Part shown: positions 48,905 to 56,916 of the stretch, piece after piece
Position numbering within the stretch: the stretch's first letter is position 1
Layout: each line of letters opens with the position of its first letter
Assembly: GCF_013177675.1 (NCBI RefSeq)
Contig: NZ_CP042652.1
Coordinates: forward strand, 2,914,001 to 2,978,000
DNA from: Arcobacter acticola
Lineage (GTDB): Bacteria > Campylobacterota > Campylobacteria > Campylobacterales > Arcobacteraceae
Length of the DNA: 64,000 nucleotides
Reading direction: 5' to 3'
Translations under genes and position numbers: made by a program
Notes under the pieces: generated by a model
What the model was told of the DNA's origin: nothing
Seen by the model: the letters and a program-made list of their open reading frames with translations, nothing else
Databases searched by the model: none

Positions 48905-48999
48905 TTGATTTAGTACAGTTTGTAGCAGTTAGATATTTAACTACTATTTTGGAGTGTTCAAGGTTCTGTGTCAGTATTAAGTATACTGTCTCCGAATTT
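48905..48999 (+). repeat. Diverged direct repeat, right copy
   Basis: Counterpart of 46621-46712 with an extra segment of about 15 bases (GTTCTGTGTCAG region). Its end is close to the RelE 3' end. Confidence 0.6.
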
Positions 49000-49001
49000 C
49001 T

Positions 49002-49021
49002 GGAGTAGATTATTCTACTCC
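49002..49021. terminator. Possible terminator at the end of the RelE-type gene
   Basis: GGAGTAGA-TTAT-TCTACTCC, an 8-bp perfect stem that directly abuts the toxin stop codon. It lacks a clear T-run. Confidence 0.4.
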
Positions 49022-49351
49022 TTAACTCATTTGTTCATTTAAGATTTTAATTAAAACTTCTTCTTTTATATTTGGAACTTCTGTCTTAGAGTATATTTTT
49101 AATAAATATAATTTTTCATTTTTATCTATGTAATAATAAATAACTCTAAATCCACCACTTTTACCAACTTTTGAAGATGAATTTTCTAATCTTATTTTAT
49201 ATAAATCGGATGATAGTTCAATCCCTGATTTTGGATTTTCTTGTAAAATATCATTTAATTTTTTTAAATCAATTGGTAATTTTTTATTCTTCTTAAAAAG
49301 TTCTTTTGCATCTTTTTTAAAAGATTCTAAGCTAATTATTTTCAAGTTCAT
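49022..49351 (-). CDS. RelE/ParE-family toxin
   Basis: 109 residues with the RelE fold. NPKSGIELSSDLYKIRLENSS then GKSGGFRVIYYYI and LYLLKIYSKTE are typical of the HigB2/RelE-like group of mRNA interferases. It overlaps its antitoxin gene by 20 nt. Confidence 0.85.
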   Translation of the reverse strand: MNLKIISLESFKKDAKELFKKNKKLPIDLKKLNDILQENPKSGIELSSDLYKIRLENSSSKVGKSGGFRVIYYYIDKNEKLYLLKIYSKTEVPNIKEEVLIKILNEQMS

Positions 49352-49601
49352 TTATCAAATCTTCTAAAGTATCTTCTTTTTTATTAGTAGAAATACTATT
49401 TTTGAGCTCTTTTACTGAAGTTTCAAATTCACTATAAAAAATATTTTCTTTTTGAGCTTCAACATAAGATTTAATAGCTTCAATTATAACTTCACTTCTA
49501 TTAACAGAAAAAGTCTTAGTAAATTCATCTATCTCATCAAGTAAATATTTAGGAACACGTAATCCTACTTGTTGTTTTTCTAAAGATGATAAAGTATTCA
49601 T
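49332..49601 (-). CDS. Ribbon-helix-helix antitoxin
   Basis: 89 residues. KQQVGLRVPKYLLDEIDEFTKTFSVNRSEVIIEAIKSYV is an RHH DNA-binding domain. The C-terminus should bind the toxin. Its promoter overlaps a palindrome, suggesting autorepression. Confidence 0.85.
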   Translation of the reverse strand: MNTLSSLEKQQVGLRVPKYLLDEIDEFTKTFSVNRSEVIIEAIKSYVEAQKENIFYSEFETSVKELKNSISTNKKEDTLEDLINELENN

Positions 49602-49904
49602 ATTTATCCTTTTGTTTTACTATATTATATATAATAGTTTGACGTTTGTCAATTGGAGTAACTGGGATATTTTATATTTCTTTATTGTGATGCTTTTTAC
49701 TTTTCTTTTTAGTAAAGAAAAGTAGCAAAAGATTTAATACTATTTGTAGGCAAAAGCGTTCGATAAGTTCCAAAATATCTAAAAAATAAAATGAAATCTT
49801 AAAATTTTAAAACTCGGCTAAAGCCTCAAACAGTTCAAATTTCTTAACAGATTTAATTTGATTTTTTTTTACACTATTTTGAAAATGTTCACATTTTTAT
49901 TTTT
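49602..49904. other. Intergenic region with antitoxin promoter and a degenerate hairpin repeat
   Basis: Beyond the promoter at 49624-49652, an 11-bp hairpin TACTTTTCTTT/AAAGAAAAGTA lies at 49698-49724 with flanking GCTTTTT and GCAAAAG, like dispersed palindromic repeats. The rest, including CTCGGCTAAAGCCTC near 49813, carries no gene. Confidence 0.45.
49624..49652 (-). promoter_or_regulatory. Promoter and operator of the RHH/RelE module
   Basis: On the minus strand TTGACA (49647-49652), 17 nt, TATAAT (49624-49629). The perfect palindrome TTGAC-GTTT-GTCAA at 49639-49652 overlaps the -35 and fits a repressor site. Confidence 0.85.
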
Positions 49905-50561
49905 CTAATTATTAATTAATTCTATAATTTCTTCTTTTCTCTTAATTGGAAAATCTAATATCCTAGATTTATGAAAAATTCTTTGTATTGGTAAAATTCC
50001 TTTTGCATCATAATAAGAAACTCCTTCTTCTAAAGCTTTATTCCTATAATTAATCATCATTTCCCAAACACTTACACATCTTAATAAGAATTCTTTACGA
50101 TTTTCTTTTTCTTTTAAACTTATTGGTAAACATAAATTATCAAAATTAATGAAATATAAGTCCTCTTTTTCAATATAATCTTCTCTTAATAATGATTTAA
50201 CCTCTACTTCTAAAAATTGAACATCCCGTTGATAAGAATCTAGCCAAAGGCAGTTAATCGCCTGAACTTGGTTATCATCTATCATTATCCCATCTTTACC
50301 AGATAGTGCATCTAATAAAGGTTTAACAATATTATCTAAATCTGCTATCGAATCTTTTTCATATCTTAATTCCTCATGAATATGCCATGTAATAATTATC
50401 TTAACATCACCAGAAAATAAAACATCGATATCTTTTATTAACTCTTTTACATAATTTTTGAAATCTTCTTTTTTAACTGGTTTAGCTTGTAAAGAAACTG
50501 GTTCTCTATTTATTTTAATGTATAACTCACCGAATTCTTTTATATTATTTCTTAAATTCAA
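49905..50561 (-). CDS. RusA-like endodeoxyribonuclease with C-terminal extension
   Basis: 218 residues. DLDNIVKPLLDALSGKDGIMIDDNQVQAI holds the RusA Asp cluster that cuts Holliday junctions. RusA proteins are about 120 residues; this one has about 80 further residues beyond the RusA fold (DLYFINFDN to the end) of unknown type. No phage genes surround it. It may be a relic of prophage or a standalone repair or defence gene. Confidence 0.75.
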   Translation of the reverse strand: MNLRNNIKEFGELYIKINREPVSLQAKPVKKEDFKNYVKELIKDIDVLFSGDVKIIITWHIHEELRYEKDSIADLDNIVKPLLDALSGKDGIMIDDNQVQAINCLWLDSYQRDVQFLEVEVKSLLREDYIEKEDLYFINFDNLCLPISLKEKENRKEFLLRCVSVWEMMINYRNKALEEGVSYYDAKGILPIQRIFHKSRILDFPIKRKEEIIELINN

Positions 50562-50613
50562 AATATAAGCCTTTTATTTTTCTAAATATTGTCTTTTTTT
50601 AATTTTGTGTTCC

Positions 50614-51840
50614 CTATTTCCCTAAACTCTTCCCAACTAAATACCCACTCGCCCACGCAAATTGAAGGTTAAAACCTCCCCTATTTCCTACTATATCTAG
50701 AACTTCTCCTGCGAAGTATAGATTTTTCACTAGCTTACTCTCATAAGTTTTATTATCTACCTCAGCAGTTCTTACACCTCCACCACTGGCTTCTGCGTGT
50801 CCGAAACCTTGGGTGTCTGTTATTTTTAGTTTCCATTGATTTAGTTGGTAAGCTAAGGCTTTTATTTGTTTTGCGTTTATATCGGCGGCTTTTGTATCTA
50901 TGTTGATTTTACAAATATCTAATAATACTGGTGCTATTTTATTTGATACCATTCCTGTTATTATATCTACGGCTTTTTGACTTGGGATAGTTTTAAAAAG
51001 TGTTTGGATTTGGTCACCTAGGTCATTTCTGTTTATTTTTGGGAAGAAATTTATTGCTATTTTTACATCTTGGTATTGGCTTAGATTTAAAACTGCTAGT
51101 TGTGAAATATCTAATATCGCAAATCCTGAAACTCCATAACTTGTGAATAATACATCACCAAAAATCTCTTGCTCTAAATTTCCATTTACATATAGGCTTA
51201 CATTACACTCTTTTTTTACACCTTGAAGTTTTCCATTATAGGTATTGTCAGTTTTTAGTCCTACAAGTGAAGGGTATGTTGGATTGAAACTGTGTCCAAA
51301 TTTTGAGGCAAAATCTAAACCGCTTTCGTTTGCATTTAGTTGTGGAGCTGCACCTAAACCATTTGAGATTAGTACTTTATCATATGCTTTATATTCATTA
51401 TCTTTGGTTGTGATATTGAACTTATCTTCTACTTTTTCAATGTCTGTTATCATTGATTCTAAATATATATTCACACCCAATTCTTGTAAAGCTAACTCTA
51501 AAAGATTAGTTACTGATTTTGCTTCATTTGATAAGGGATATACTTTTCCACTTGGTTTTATATCAAGTAAAAGTCCTATACTCTTGCAGAACTTTTCAAA
51601 GGCTTTGAAATCAAACTCTTTTAGTGCAAAACTTGTAAAGTCTGGATTTTCTCCTAGATAGTTTTTTGAAGTTATTTGATTGTTTGAGATATTACATCTT
51701 CCATTTCCACTAGCAAGTATCTTTTTACCTATACCTTTATTTGCATCAAATAAATCTATATGTAAATTTTTGTTTAATCTTTTGGCAGTAATGGCGGCAA
51801 TTATTCCTGCTGCTCCTGCTCCTATTATTGCTATTTTCAA
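50614..51840 (-). CDS. HI0933/YhiN-family FAD-dependent oxidoreductase
   Basis: 408 residues. The N-terminal Rossmann motif is IIGAGAAGIIAAITA. GIGKKILASGNGRCNISN and the C-terminal GGVRTAEVDNKTYESKL then LYFAGEVLDIVGNRGGFNLQFAWASG are family blocks. These flavoproteins (YhiN/BaiN) lack a firm role in most bacteria. It is monocistronic. Confidence 0.9.
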   Translation of the reverse strand: MKIAIIGAGAAGIIAAITAKRLNKNLHIDLFDANKGIGKKILASGNGRCNISNNQITSKNYLGENPDFTSFALKEFDFKAFEKFCKSIGLLLDIKPSGKVYPLSNEAKSVTNLLELALQELGVNIYLESMITDIEKVEDKFNITTKDNEYKAYDKVLISNGLGAAPQLNANESGLDFASKFGHSFNPTYPSLVGLKTDNTYNGKLQGVKKECNVSLYVNGNLEQEIFGDVLFTSYGVSGFAILDISQLAVLNLSQYQDVKIAINFFPKINRNDLGDQIQTLFKTIPSQKAVDIITGMVSNKIAPVLLDICKINIDTKAADINAKQIKALAYQLNQWKLKITDTQGFGHAEASGGGVRTAEVDNKTYESKLVKNLYFAGEVLDIVGNRGGFNLQFAWASGYLVGKSLGK

Positions 51841-51936
51841 ATCTATCCCTAAAAGTTTTTTTGATTATAGCTAATAGACTCTTTCAAATACAAGGAACGT
51901 TAATTGCAATACATATTCCATAAATAAAGGATATGT

Positions 51937-52938
51937 ATGAATCCACAAAAAATAAAACGCTCAGTAGAACACTTGAGTGAACGAAAAGTACCTATATTCT
52001 TATGGGGACCTCCTGGTATTGGAAAATCTTCAATCATTGCTCAAATTGCAAAGGAAAAAGGAATAGCTTGTATAGATTTAAGACTATCTCTTCTTGACCC
52101 TACAGATTTAAGAGGAATTCCATTTTTTGATGCAGTTAATCAAACAGCTATTTGGGCACCTGCTTCATTTTTACCAGATGGTAGTATTAAAGAGGGAATT
52201 TTGTTTTTAGATGAGCTTAATACTGCTGCTCCCATGGTTCAAGCTTCTGCTTATCAGTTGATTCTTGATAGAAAAATAGGTGAATATACACTTCCTGATG
52301 GTTGGGCAATAGTTGCAGCTGGAAATAGAGAAAGTGATAGAGGTGTAGTTTTTAGAATGGCCGCACCACTTGCAAATAGATTTATTCACCTTGATATGGA
52401 AGTAAGTGTTGATGACTGGAGAGCATGGGCTATAAACAATAATATTGATTTATCTATTATCTCTTTTATCTCTTATAGACCAGATGCTTTGTTTACTTTT
52501 AATACTCAAAGTGATACAAAAGCCTTTGCAACTCCTAGAACTTGGCATTATGTAAATGAAGTTTTATTATCAACTCCTGAAGATGATTTGATAATGGCAC
52601 TAATTAGTGGAGCAATTGGTGAAGAGTTAGCAGCTTCATTTTTAGGTTTTAAAGCAGTTATAAAAGATCTTCCAAATATTGATGGAATTTTAGATGGAAC
52701 TGAAAAAGAGTTTCCAACAGATACCTCAGCTTTACATATACTTTGCACAGCCTTAGCAATTAGAATTTCAGAAGATACAAGAACAAAAGAGTTAGAAAAT
52801 CTTCTTAATTACTCCCTAAATCTTCCAGGAGAGTTTTCTGTCATGATTATTCAAGATTTAAGACAAAGAAGTATTGAACTTGATTATCTAAAATCTTGGC
52901 CATTGTGGATGAAAAAATTCAACACGCTACTACGTTAA
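51937..52938 (+). CDS. MoxR-type AAA+ ATPase
   Basis: 333 residues. Walker A is LWGPPGIGKSSII (near 23-35), Walker B is ILFLDELNTAAP (near 87-98), and the sensor region is WAIVAAGNRESDRG. MoxR ATPases usually act as chaperones for a VWA-domain partner. Such a partner overlaps the 3' end of this gene by 34 nt. Confidence 0.9.
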   Translation: MNPQKIKRSVEHLSERKVPIFLWGPPGIGKSSIIAQIAKEKGIACIDLRLSLLDPTDLRGIPFFDAVNQTAIWAPASFLPDGSIKEGILFLDELNTAAPMVQASAYQLILDRKIGEYTLPDGWAIVAAGNRESDRGVVFRMAAPLANRFIHLDMEVSVDDWRAWAINNNIDLSIISFISYRPDALFTFNTQSDTKAFATPRTWHYVNEVLLSTPEDDLIMALISGAIGEELAASFLGFKAVIKDLPNIDGILDGTEKEFPTDTSALHILCTALAIRISEDTRTKELENLLNYSLNLPGEFSVMIIQDLRQRSIELDYLKSWPLWMKKFNTLLR

Positions 52939-54083
52939 TTATGAATGCAAACACACTTTTAATCAAAGCCAAAAGCCAACTAACAACAAAATACCCATAT
53001 TTTGGAATGTTGGCATCAAGATTAAAACATGAAGAGAGTGAAAATATAGAATCTTATGCTAGTAATGGGGTAAGGTTTTTATATAACCCTGATTTTATAA
53101 ACAGTTGTACCATTGAAGAGCTCTCTTTTATTTTGACAAACTGTGTTATGCATCACATTTTATCTCACCAACAAAGAAAGCTAAAAAGAAAAGGTTACCT
53201 TTGGCAATTAGCAACTGATTATGCAATCAATAATCTACTCGCTAAAAATGGTATGAAAATGCCTCAAGGCATAAATTATGATAAAAAATTCAAAAATATG
53301 TACGCTGAAGAGATTTATGATTTTCTAAAAAAAGAGTTAATTGAGAGTGGAGTTGATGCTTTTGATGATGAAAAAACACAAGAACATGATGAGCAAAATA
53401 ACAATAAAGATAATACTCAAAAGTTTAGAAAAGTAAAAAAAATACAAGAAAATCTAGATGAACGAGATGAAGAACAATGGGAATACGCAAGCGCACTTGC
53501 AAAAGAGGTATCAACTAGAAAATCTTTAATGCCTTTAGGTTTTGAAAGACTTGCAAAAAAAGTAGTAGCCCAAGATATAGATTGGAAGTTTGAACTTTAC
53601 AATGCCATAAATCGCCACATGAGAAATAATTACGCCTTTATGCCACCAAATAAAAAACATTTATACAGAGGTTTTGCCCTGCCCTCACTTACAAGTGATA
53701 CTTTGAGTTTAATAGTTGCCATTGATACCTCAGGTTCTATTCAAGAAGAGATTTTGGGAGCATTTATTGAAGAATTTAAAGCTATTATGCAAAACTTTCC
53801 AGCAGTTAATATTGAACTTTTAATAGCAGATGCAAAAGTTCACGCTCACTATAGTTTTAGAGGTGCCCAAGATATAGAGTTTACCCTAAAAGGTGGAGGA
53901 GGAACGGACTATCGACCAGTTTTTGAATACATCGATGCAAACTTCCCAATGTCAAGTATGCTATTATACTTCACCGATGGAGATGGTATCTTCCCTCGAA
54001 TCCCACCATCGTATGAAGTTCTTTGGGCATTATCAAATAAAAAAGAGAGAATTCCTTTTGGTAGAGCTTTGGTGATTTTTTAA
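52905..54083 (+). CDS. VWA-like (DUF2201) protein, predicted metallopeptidase-like
   Basis: 392 residues. The C-terminal VWA-like domain has the MIDAS residues in AIDTSGSIQ, GGGGTDYRP and YFTDGDG. The N-domain matches the DUF2201 putative metallopeptidase (YLWQLATDYAINNLL, MPQGINYDKKF), but the expected HExxH reads NCVMH, so the catalytic HE is missing. I chose the GTG giving MDEKIQHATTL as in relatives; a TTG at 52896 and an ATG at 52941 are alternatives. It works with the MoxR ATPase, probably in complex assembly. Confidence 0.78.
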   Translation: MDEKIQHATTLIMNANTLLIKAKSQLTTKYPYFGMLASRLKHEESENIESYASNGVRFLYNPDFINSCTIEELSFILTNCVMHHILSHQQRKLKRKGYLWQLATDYAINNLLAKNGMKMPQGINYDKKFKNMYAEEIYDFLKKELIESGVDAFDDEKTQEHDEQNNNKDNTQKFRKVKKIQENLDERDEEQWEYASALAKEVSTRKSLMPLGFERLAKKVVAQDIDWKFELYNAINRHMRNNYAFMPPNKKHLYRGFALPSLTSDTLSLIVAIDTSGSIQEEILGAFIEEFKAIMQNFPAVNIELLIADAKVHAHYSFRGAQDIEFTLKGGGGTDYRPVFEYIDANFPMSSMLLYFTDGDGIFPRIPPSYEVLWALSNKKERIPFGRALVIF

Positions 54084-54098
54084 TTCTTAGAAAAAATT

Positions 54099-54139
54099 TT
54101 GACAAATTCAATAATATGCTATATAATACTTTTAAAAGT
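54099..54139 (+). promoter_or_regulatory. Promoter and operator of the Phd/RelE module
   Basis: TTGACA (54099-54104), 17 nt, TATAAT (54122-54127). The perfect palindrome ACTTTTAAAAGT (54128-54139) lies at the expected transcription start and could bind the antitoxin. Confidence 0.85.
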
Positions 54140-54156
54140 ACTATTAGGAGTATTAT

Positions 54157-54411
54157 ATGATTATAAATGCAAATGAAGTAAAAACAAAAGGTGTTTCAAT
54201 CTTTGCAAATCTTCTTGAAAAATTTGATGAACTAATTATCAATGTAAGAGGTAAAAACCAATATGTCGTACTTGATATAGAAAGATATAAAGAGTTAAGA
54301 GCAAATGAACTTGATTTGGCATATCTAAAATCACTTCAAGATATAGAAAAAGGTAACTTCAAAGTTCAAAGTGCACAAGAACATATTGATGAGTTAAGAA
54401 ATGAATTATAA
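54157..54411 (+). CDS. Phd/YefM-type antitoxin
   Basis: 84 residues. MIINANEVKTKGVSIFANLLEKFDELIINVRGKNQYVVLDIERYKELRA follows the Phd/YefM N-domain. The C-terminal part (QSAQEHIDELRNEL) should mask the toxin. It overlaps the toxin gene by 11 nt. Confidence 0.85.
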   Translation: MIINANEVKTKGVSIFANLLEKFDELIINVRGKNQYVVLDIERYKELRANELDLAYLKSLQDIEKGNFKVQSAQEHIDELRNEL

Positions 54412-54676
54412 GTTAGTCATCACAGATGAATATAAAAAACGACTAAAAAGATTCCTAAAAAAACATCCTGATATGTTTGAAAGATATTCTAAATGCATAT
54501 TTATACTAGAAAATGACCCTTTTCACCCAAGCCTTAGACTTCATAAATTAAAAGGTAAATTAGCAGATTTTTATTCTATTTCTATAAATATGGAATATAG
54601 GGTTATTATTGATTTTATCATTAAAGATGGTGAGATTATTCCTATTGATATTGGTTCACATGATGATGTGTATTAA
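54401..54676 (+). CDS. RelE/ParE-family toxin (YafQ/YoeB-like)
   Basis: 91 residues. MNYKLVITDEYKKRLKRFLKKHPDM then PSLRLHKLKGKLADFYSISINMEYRVIIDF fit the RelE/ParE fold. It pairs with the upstream antitoxin. Its stop overlaps the 3' end of the convergent cupin gene by 4 nt. Confidence 0.85.
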   Translation: MNYKLVITDEYKKRLKRFLKKHPDMFERYSKCIFILENDPFHPSLRLHKLKGKLADFYSISINMEYRVIIDFIIKDGEIIPIDIGSHDDVY

Positions 54677-54993
54677 TAAAAAACCGCAAACCAAACCGTA
54701 GGTTCATCCAAACTTGTAAACTTAACCCTATGTTTTTGAAAAGCTTCTATATTTAAACAGTCACCTTTTACAAGCTCAACTTGCTTATCTTCAAATTCAA
54801 GTATAGCAAATCCCTCAAGAAGCAATATAAATTCACTTTTTTCTTGTTCATACCAAAAATTTTCTGGTGATTTTTGGCCGTTTGAAACTATCTTTTCTAC
54901 TTTTATGCTTTCATTTTTAAAAATTTCAAAAAAAATTTCTTCACTTTTATCTACTATTATTTGCTCAAAAATATTGTATTTTTCTACACACAT
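54673..54993 (-). CDS. Cupin-domain protein
   Basis: 106 residues with a single cupin barrel. WYEQEKSEFILLLEGFAILEFEDKQVELVKGDCLNIEAFQKHRVKFTS carries parts of both cupin motifs. It lacks the full metal-binding His set of the first motif. Family function is not fixed. Upstream lies the sulfur operon promoter region on the other strand. Confidence 0.8.
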   Translation of the reverse strand: MCVEKYNIFEQIIVDKSEEIFFEIFKNESIKVEKIVSNGQKSPENFWYEQEKSEFILLLEGFAILEFEDKQVELVKGDCLNIEAFQKHRVKFTSLDEPTVWFAVFY

Positions 54994-55056
54994 AAACTAT
55001 CCATAGTATTGATTTATTGGTATTTTAGCAAAACTTTCTTAATCATCTGATATAAT

Positions 55057-55123
55057 CTTGATTGATTTAATCAAGTTAATTAATCACCCCTATTTTAAAG
55101 GGTATTATATTAATTGTGATTAA
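55057..55123. promoter_or_regulatory. Inverted repeats upstream of the sulfur operon
   Basis: CTTGATT/AATCAAG (55057-55063 and 55069-55075) and TTAATCAC/GTGATTAA (55080-55087 and 55116-55123). They precede the operon promoter and are candidates for binding the Rrf2 regulator encoded in the operon. Confidence 0.5.
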
Positions 55124-55128
55124 ATTAC

Positions 55129-55157
55129 TTGACATTGATAAAAAAATGTTCTATAAT
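55129..55157 (+). promoter_or_regulatory. Sulfur assimilation operon promoter
   Basis: TTGACA (55129-55134), 17 nt, TATAAT (55152-55157). It lies 45 bp before the first start codon. Confidence 0.92.
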
Positions 55158-55202
55158 TCCAACATAAAAAGAAAATAACAAAAAGAAGAAAGGAAGAATA
55201 AT

Positions 55203-56471
55203 ATGCAAAACGAAACAATCGCAATACACGCTGGTTATAACAAAAAAGAAGGTCATGGTTCAATGGCTGTTCCAATAACACAAACTACTGCTTATGCATT
55301 TAGAGATTCAGAACATGCTGCTAATTTATTTGCCTTGAAAGAATTAGGTCCAATCTATACAAGATTGAATAACCCAACAACAGATGTTTTAGAGCAAAGA
55401 TTTGCTGCGCTTGAAGGTGGAGCTGCTGCTTTATGTGTAGCAAGTGGTCAATCTGCAATTTTTTATTCAATTGCAAATGTTGCACAAGCTGGAGATAATA
55501 TTTTAATTTCTGATAAATTATATGGTGGAGCTGTTACTTTATTAACGCATACTATTAAAAGATTTGGAATTAGTGCAAAAGTATTTAAAAGTGAAGATGC
55601 TTCTGATTTAGAAGAACAAATTGATGATAAAACAAAAGCAATTTTCTTTGAATCATTATCAAATCCACAAATCGCTGTTGCTGATGTTGAAAAAATAGTA
55701 GAAATAGCAAAAAGAAATGGTGTTTTAACAATTTGTGATAATACAGTTGCAAGTGCAGCTTTATTTAATCCTATTAAATGGGGTGTTGATGTTGTTGTTC
55801 ACTCAACTTCAAAATATACAAATGGTCAAGGTACAACTATTGGTGGAATCATTGTTGAAAGAGATGGATTAGCTTCATTCTTTAAAGCAAATGAAAATAG
55901 ATATTCTGATTTTACAACACCTGATGCTTCATATCATGGTTTAGTTTATACAGATGTTCCATTACCAAACTTTTGTTTAAGAGCTAGATTAGCATTACTA
56001 AGAGATATTGGTGCTGTTCAATCTCCTCATAATTCTTGGTTACTAATTCAAACTTTAGAAACTTTAGCTTTAAGAGTTGATAAACACTCTGATAATGCAC
56101 TTGAAGTTGCTAAGTTTTTAGAATCACATCCAAAAGTAAAAGCTGTAAATTATCCAGGACTTACTTCTAATAAATATTATGAAAAAGCACAAAAATATTT
56201 CAAAGATGGAAAATCATCAGGATTAATTTCATTTGATGTATCTTCATTTGAAGAAGCAAGAAAAGTAATTGATAGCGCTAAATTATTTTCTGTTGTTGTA
56301 AATATTGGAGATAGTAAATCACTTATTGTTCATCCAGCATCTACAACTCACTCACAAATGAGTCCAGAAGAGTTAGCAAAAGCGGGTGTTAATCCTGTGA
56401 CAATTAGACTTTCTATTGGTTTAGAAAATACTGTTGATCTTATTGAAGATTTAAATCAAGCATTAAATTAA
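55203..56471 (+). CDS. metY: O-acetylhomoserine sulfhydrylase
   Basis: 422 residues, PLP-dependent. It makes homocysteine from O-acetylhomoserine and sulfide. Start IAIHAGYNKKEGHGSMAVPITQTTAYAF and the PLP-lysine motif VVHSTSKYTNGQGTTIGGI are clear. Length and YTRLNNPTTDVLEQRFAALEGG fit the MetY clade of the Cys/Met family. It opens the sulfur operon. Confidence 0.95.
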   Translation: MQNETIAIHAGYNKKEGHGSMAVPITQTTAYAFRDSEHAANLFALKELGPIYTRLNNPTTDVLEQRFAALEGGAAALCVASGQSAIFYSIANVAQAGDNILISDKLYGGAVTLLTHTIKRFGISAKVFKSEDASDLEEQIDDKTKAIFFESLSNPQIAVADVEKIVEIAKRNGVLTICDNTVASAALFNPIKWGVDVVVHSTSKYTNGQGTTIGGIIVERDGLASFFKANENRYSDFTTPDASYHGLVYTDVPLPNFCLRARLALLRDIGAVQSPHNSWLLIQTLETLALRVDKHSDNALEVAKFLESHPKVKAVNYPGLTSNKYYEKAQKYFKDGKSSGLISFDVSSFEEARKVIDSAKLFSVVVNIGDSKSLIVHPASTTHSQMSPEELAKAGVNPVTIRLSIGLENTVDLIEDLNQALN

Positions 56472-56480
56472 GAACTTGAT

Positions 56481-56894
56481 ATGCCATTAATATCAACAAA
56501 AGGCGTATATGGACTAACTGCCATGTACGAGTTAAGTAAGCATCAAGATGATACTCCCATGCAAATCAAGGATATATCATCTAATGCAAACATTCCTCAA
56601 AATTATTTGGAACAATTATTAAGTAAGCTAAGACGAGCTGAACTTGTAAAAAGTATAAGAGGTGCAAGAGGTGGATATATACTTGCAAGAAGTCCTAGTG
56701 AAATTAAAATAGTTGATATTTTAATTGCATTAGAAGATGATATAAAAATTGTAGATGTGAAAGCAGATAATCCAATTTTAAATATCTTTTTTGATGAGTC
56801 GAAGAATAGTATGAAAAAGATTTTTGATATTAGCCTAGATAAACTAGATGAATATCAAGATAAATATAATGAATTTTTACATTACAGTATATAA
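56481..56894 (+). CDS. Rrf2-family regulator (CymR/CysR-like)
   Basis: 137 residues. The wHTH reads YELSKHQDDTPMQIKDISSNANIPQNYLEQLLSKL, then LVKSIRGARGGYIL. It has no cysteine, so it is not an Fe-S Rrf2 like IscR but fits CymR, which senses cysteine supply through CysK. It lies next to cysK in the operon, fitting that model. It probably controls the operon. Confidence 0.85.
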   Translation: MPLISTKGVYGLTAMYELSKHQDDTPMQIKDISSNANIPQNYLEQLLSKLRRAELVKSIRGARGGYILARSPSEIKIVDILIALEDDIKIVDVKADNPILNIFFDESKNSMKKIFDISLDKLDEYQDKYNEFLHYSI

Positions 56895-56916
56895 ATAATA
56901 AATAAAGGAAAATGAT

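Noticed and set aside
48915-48940. Integron attC site suggested by GTTAGAT and ATTTAAC next to toxin-antitoxin genes
   Set aside because: The two core boxes are adjacent and in the wrong order for an attC site; no integrase is in the window.
49639-49652. FNR site TTGAC-N4-GTCAA ahead of the RHH antitoxin
   Set aside because: It overlaps the -35 of a toxin-antitoxin promoter, where a self-repression operator is the simpler reading.
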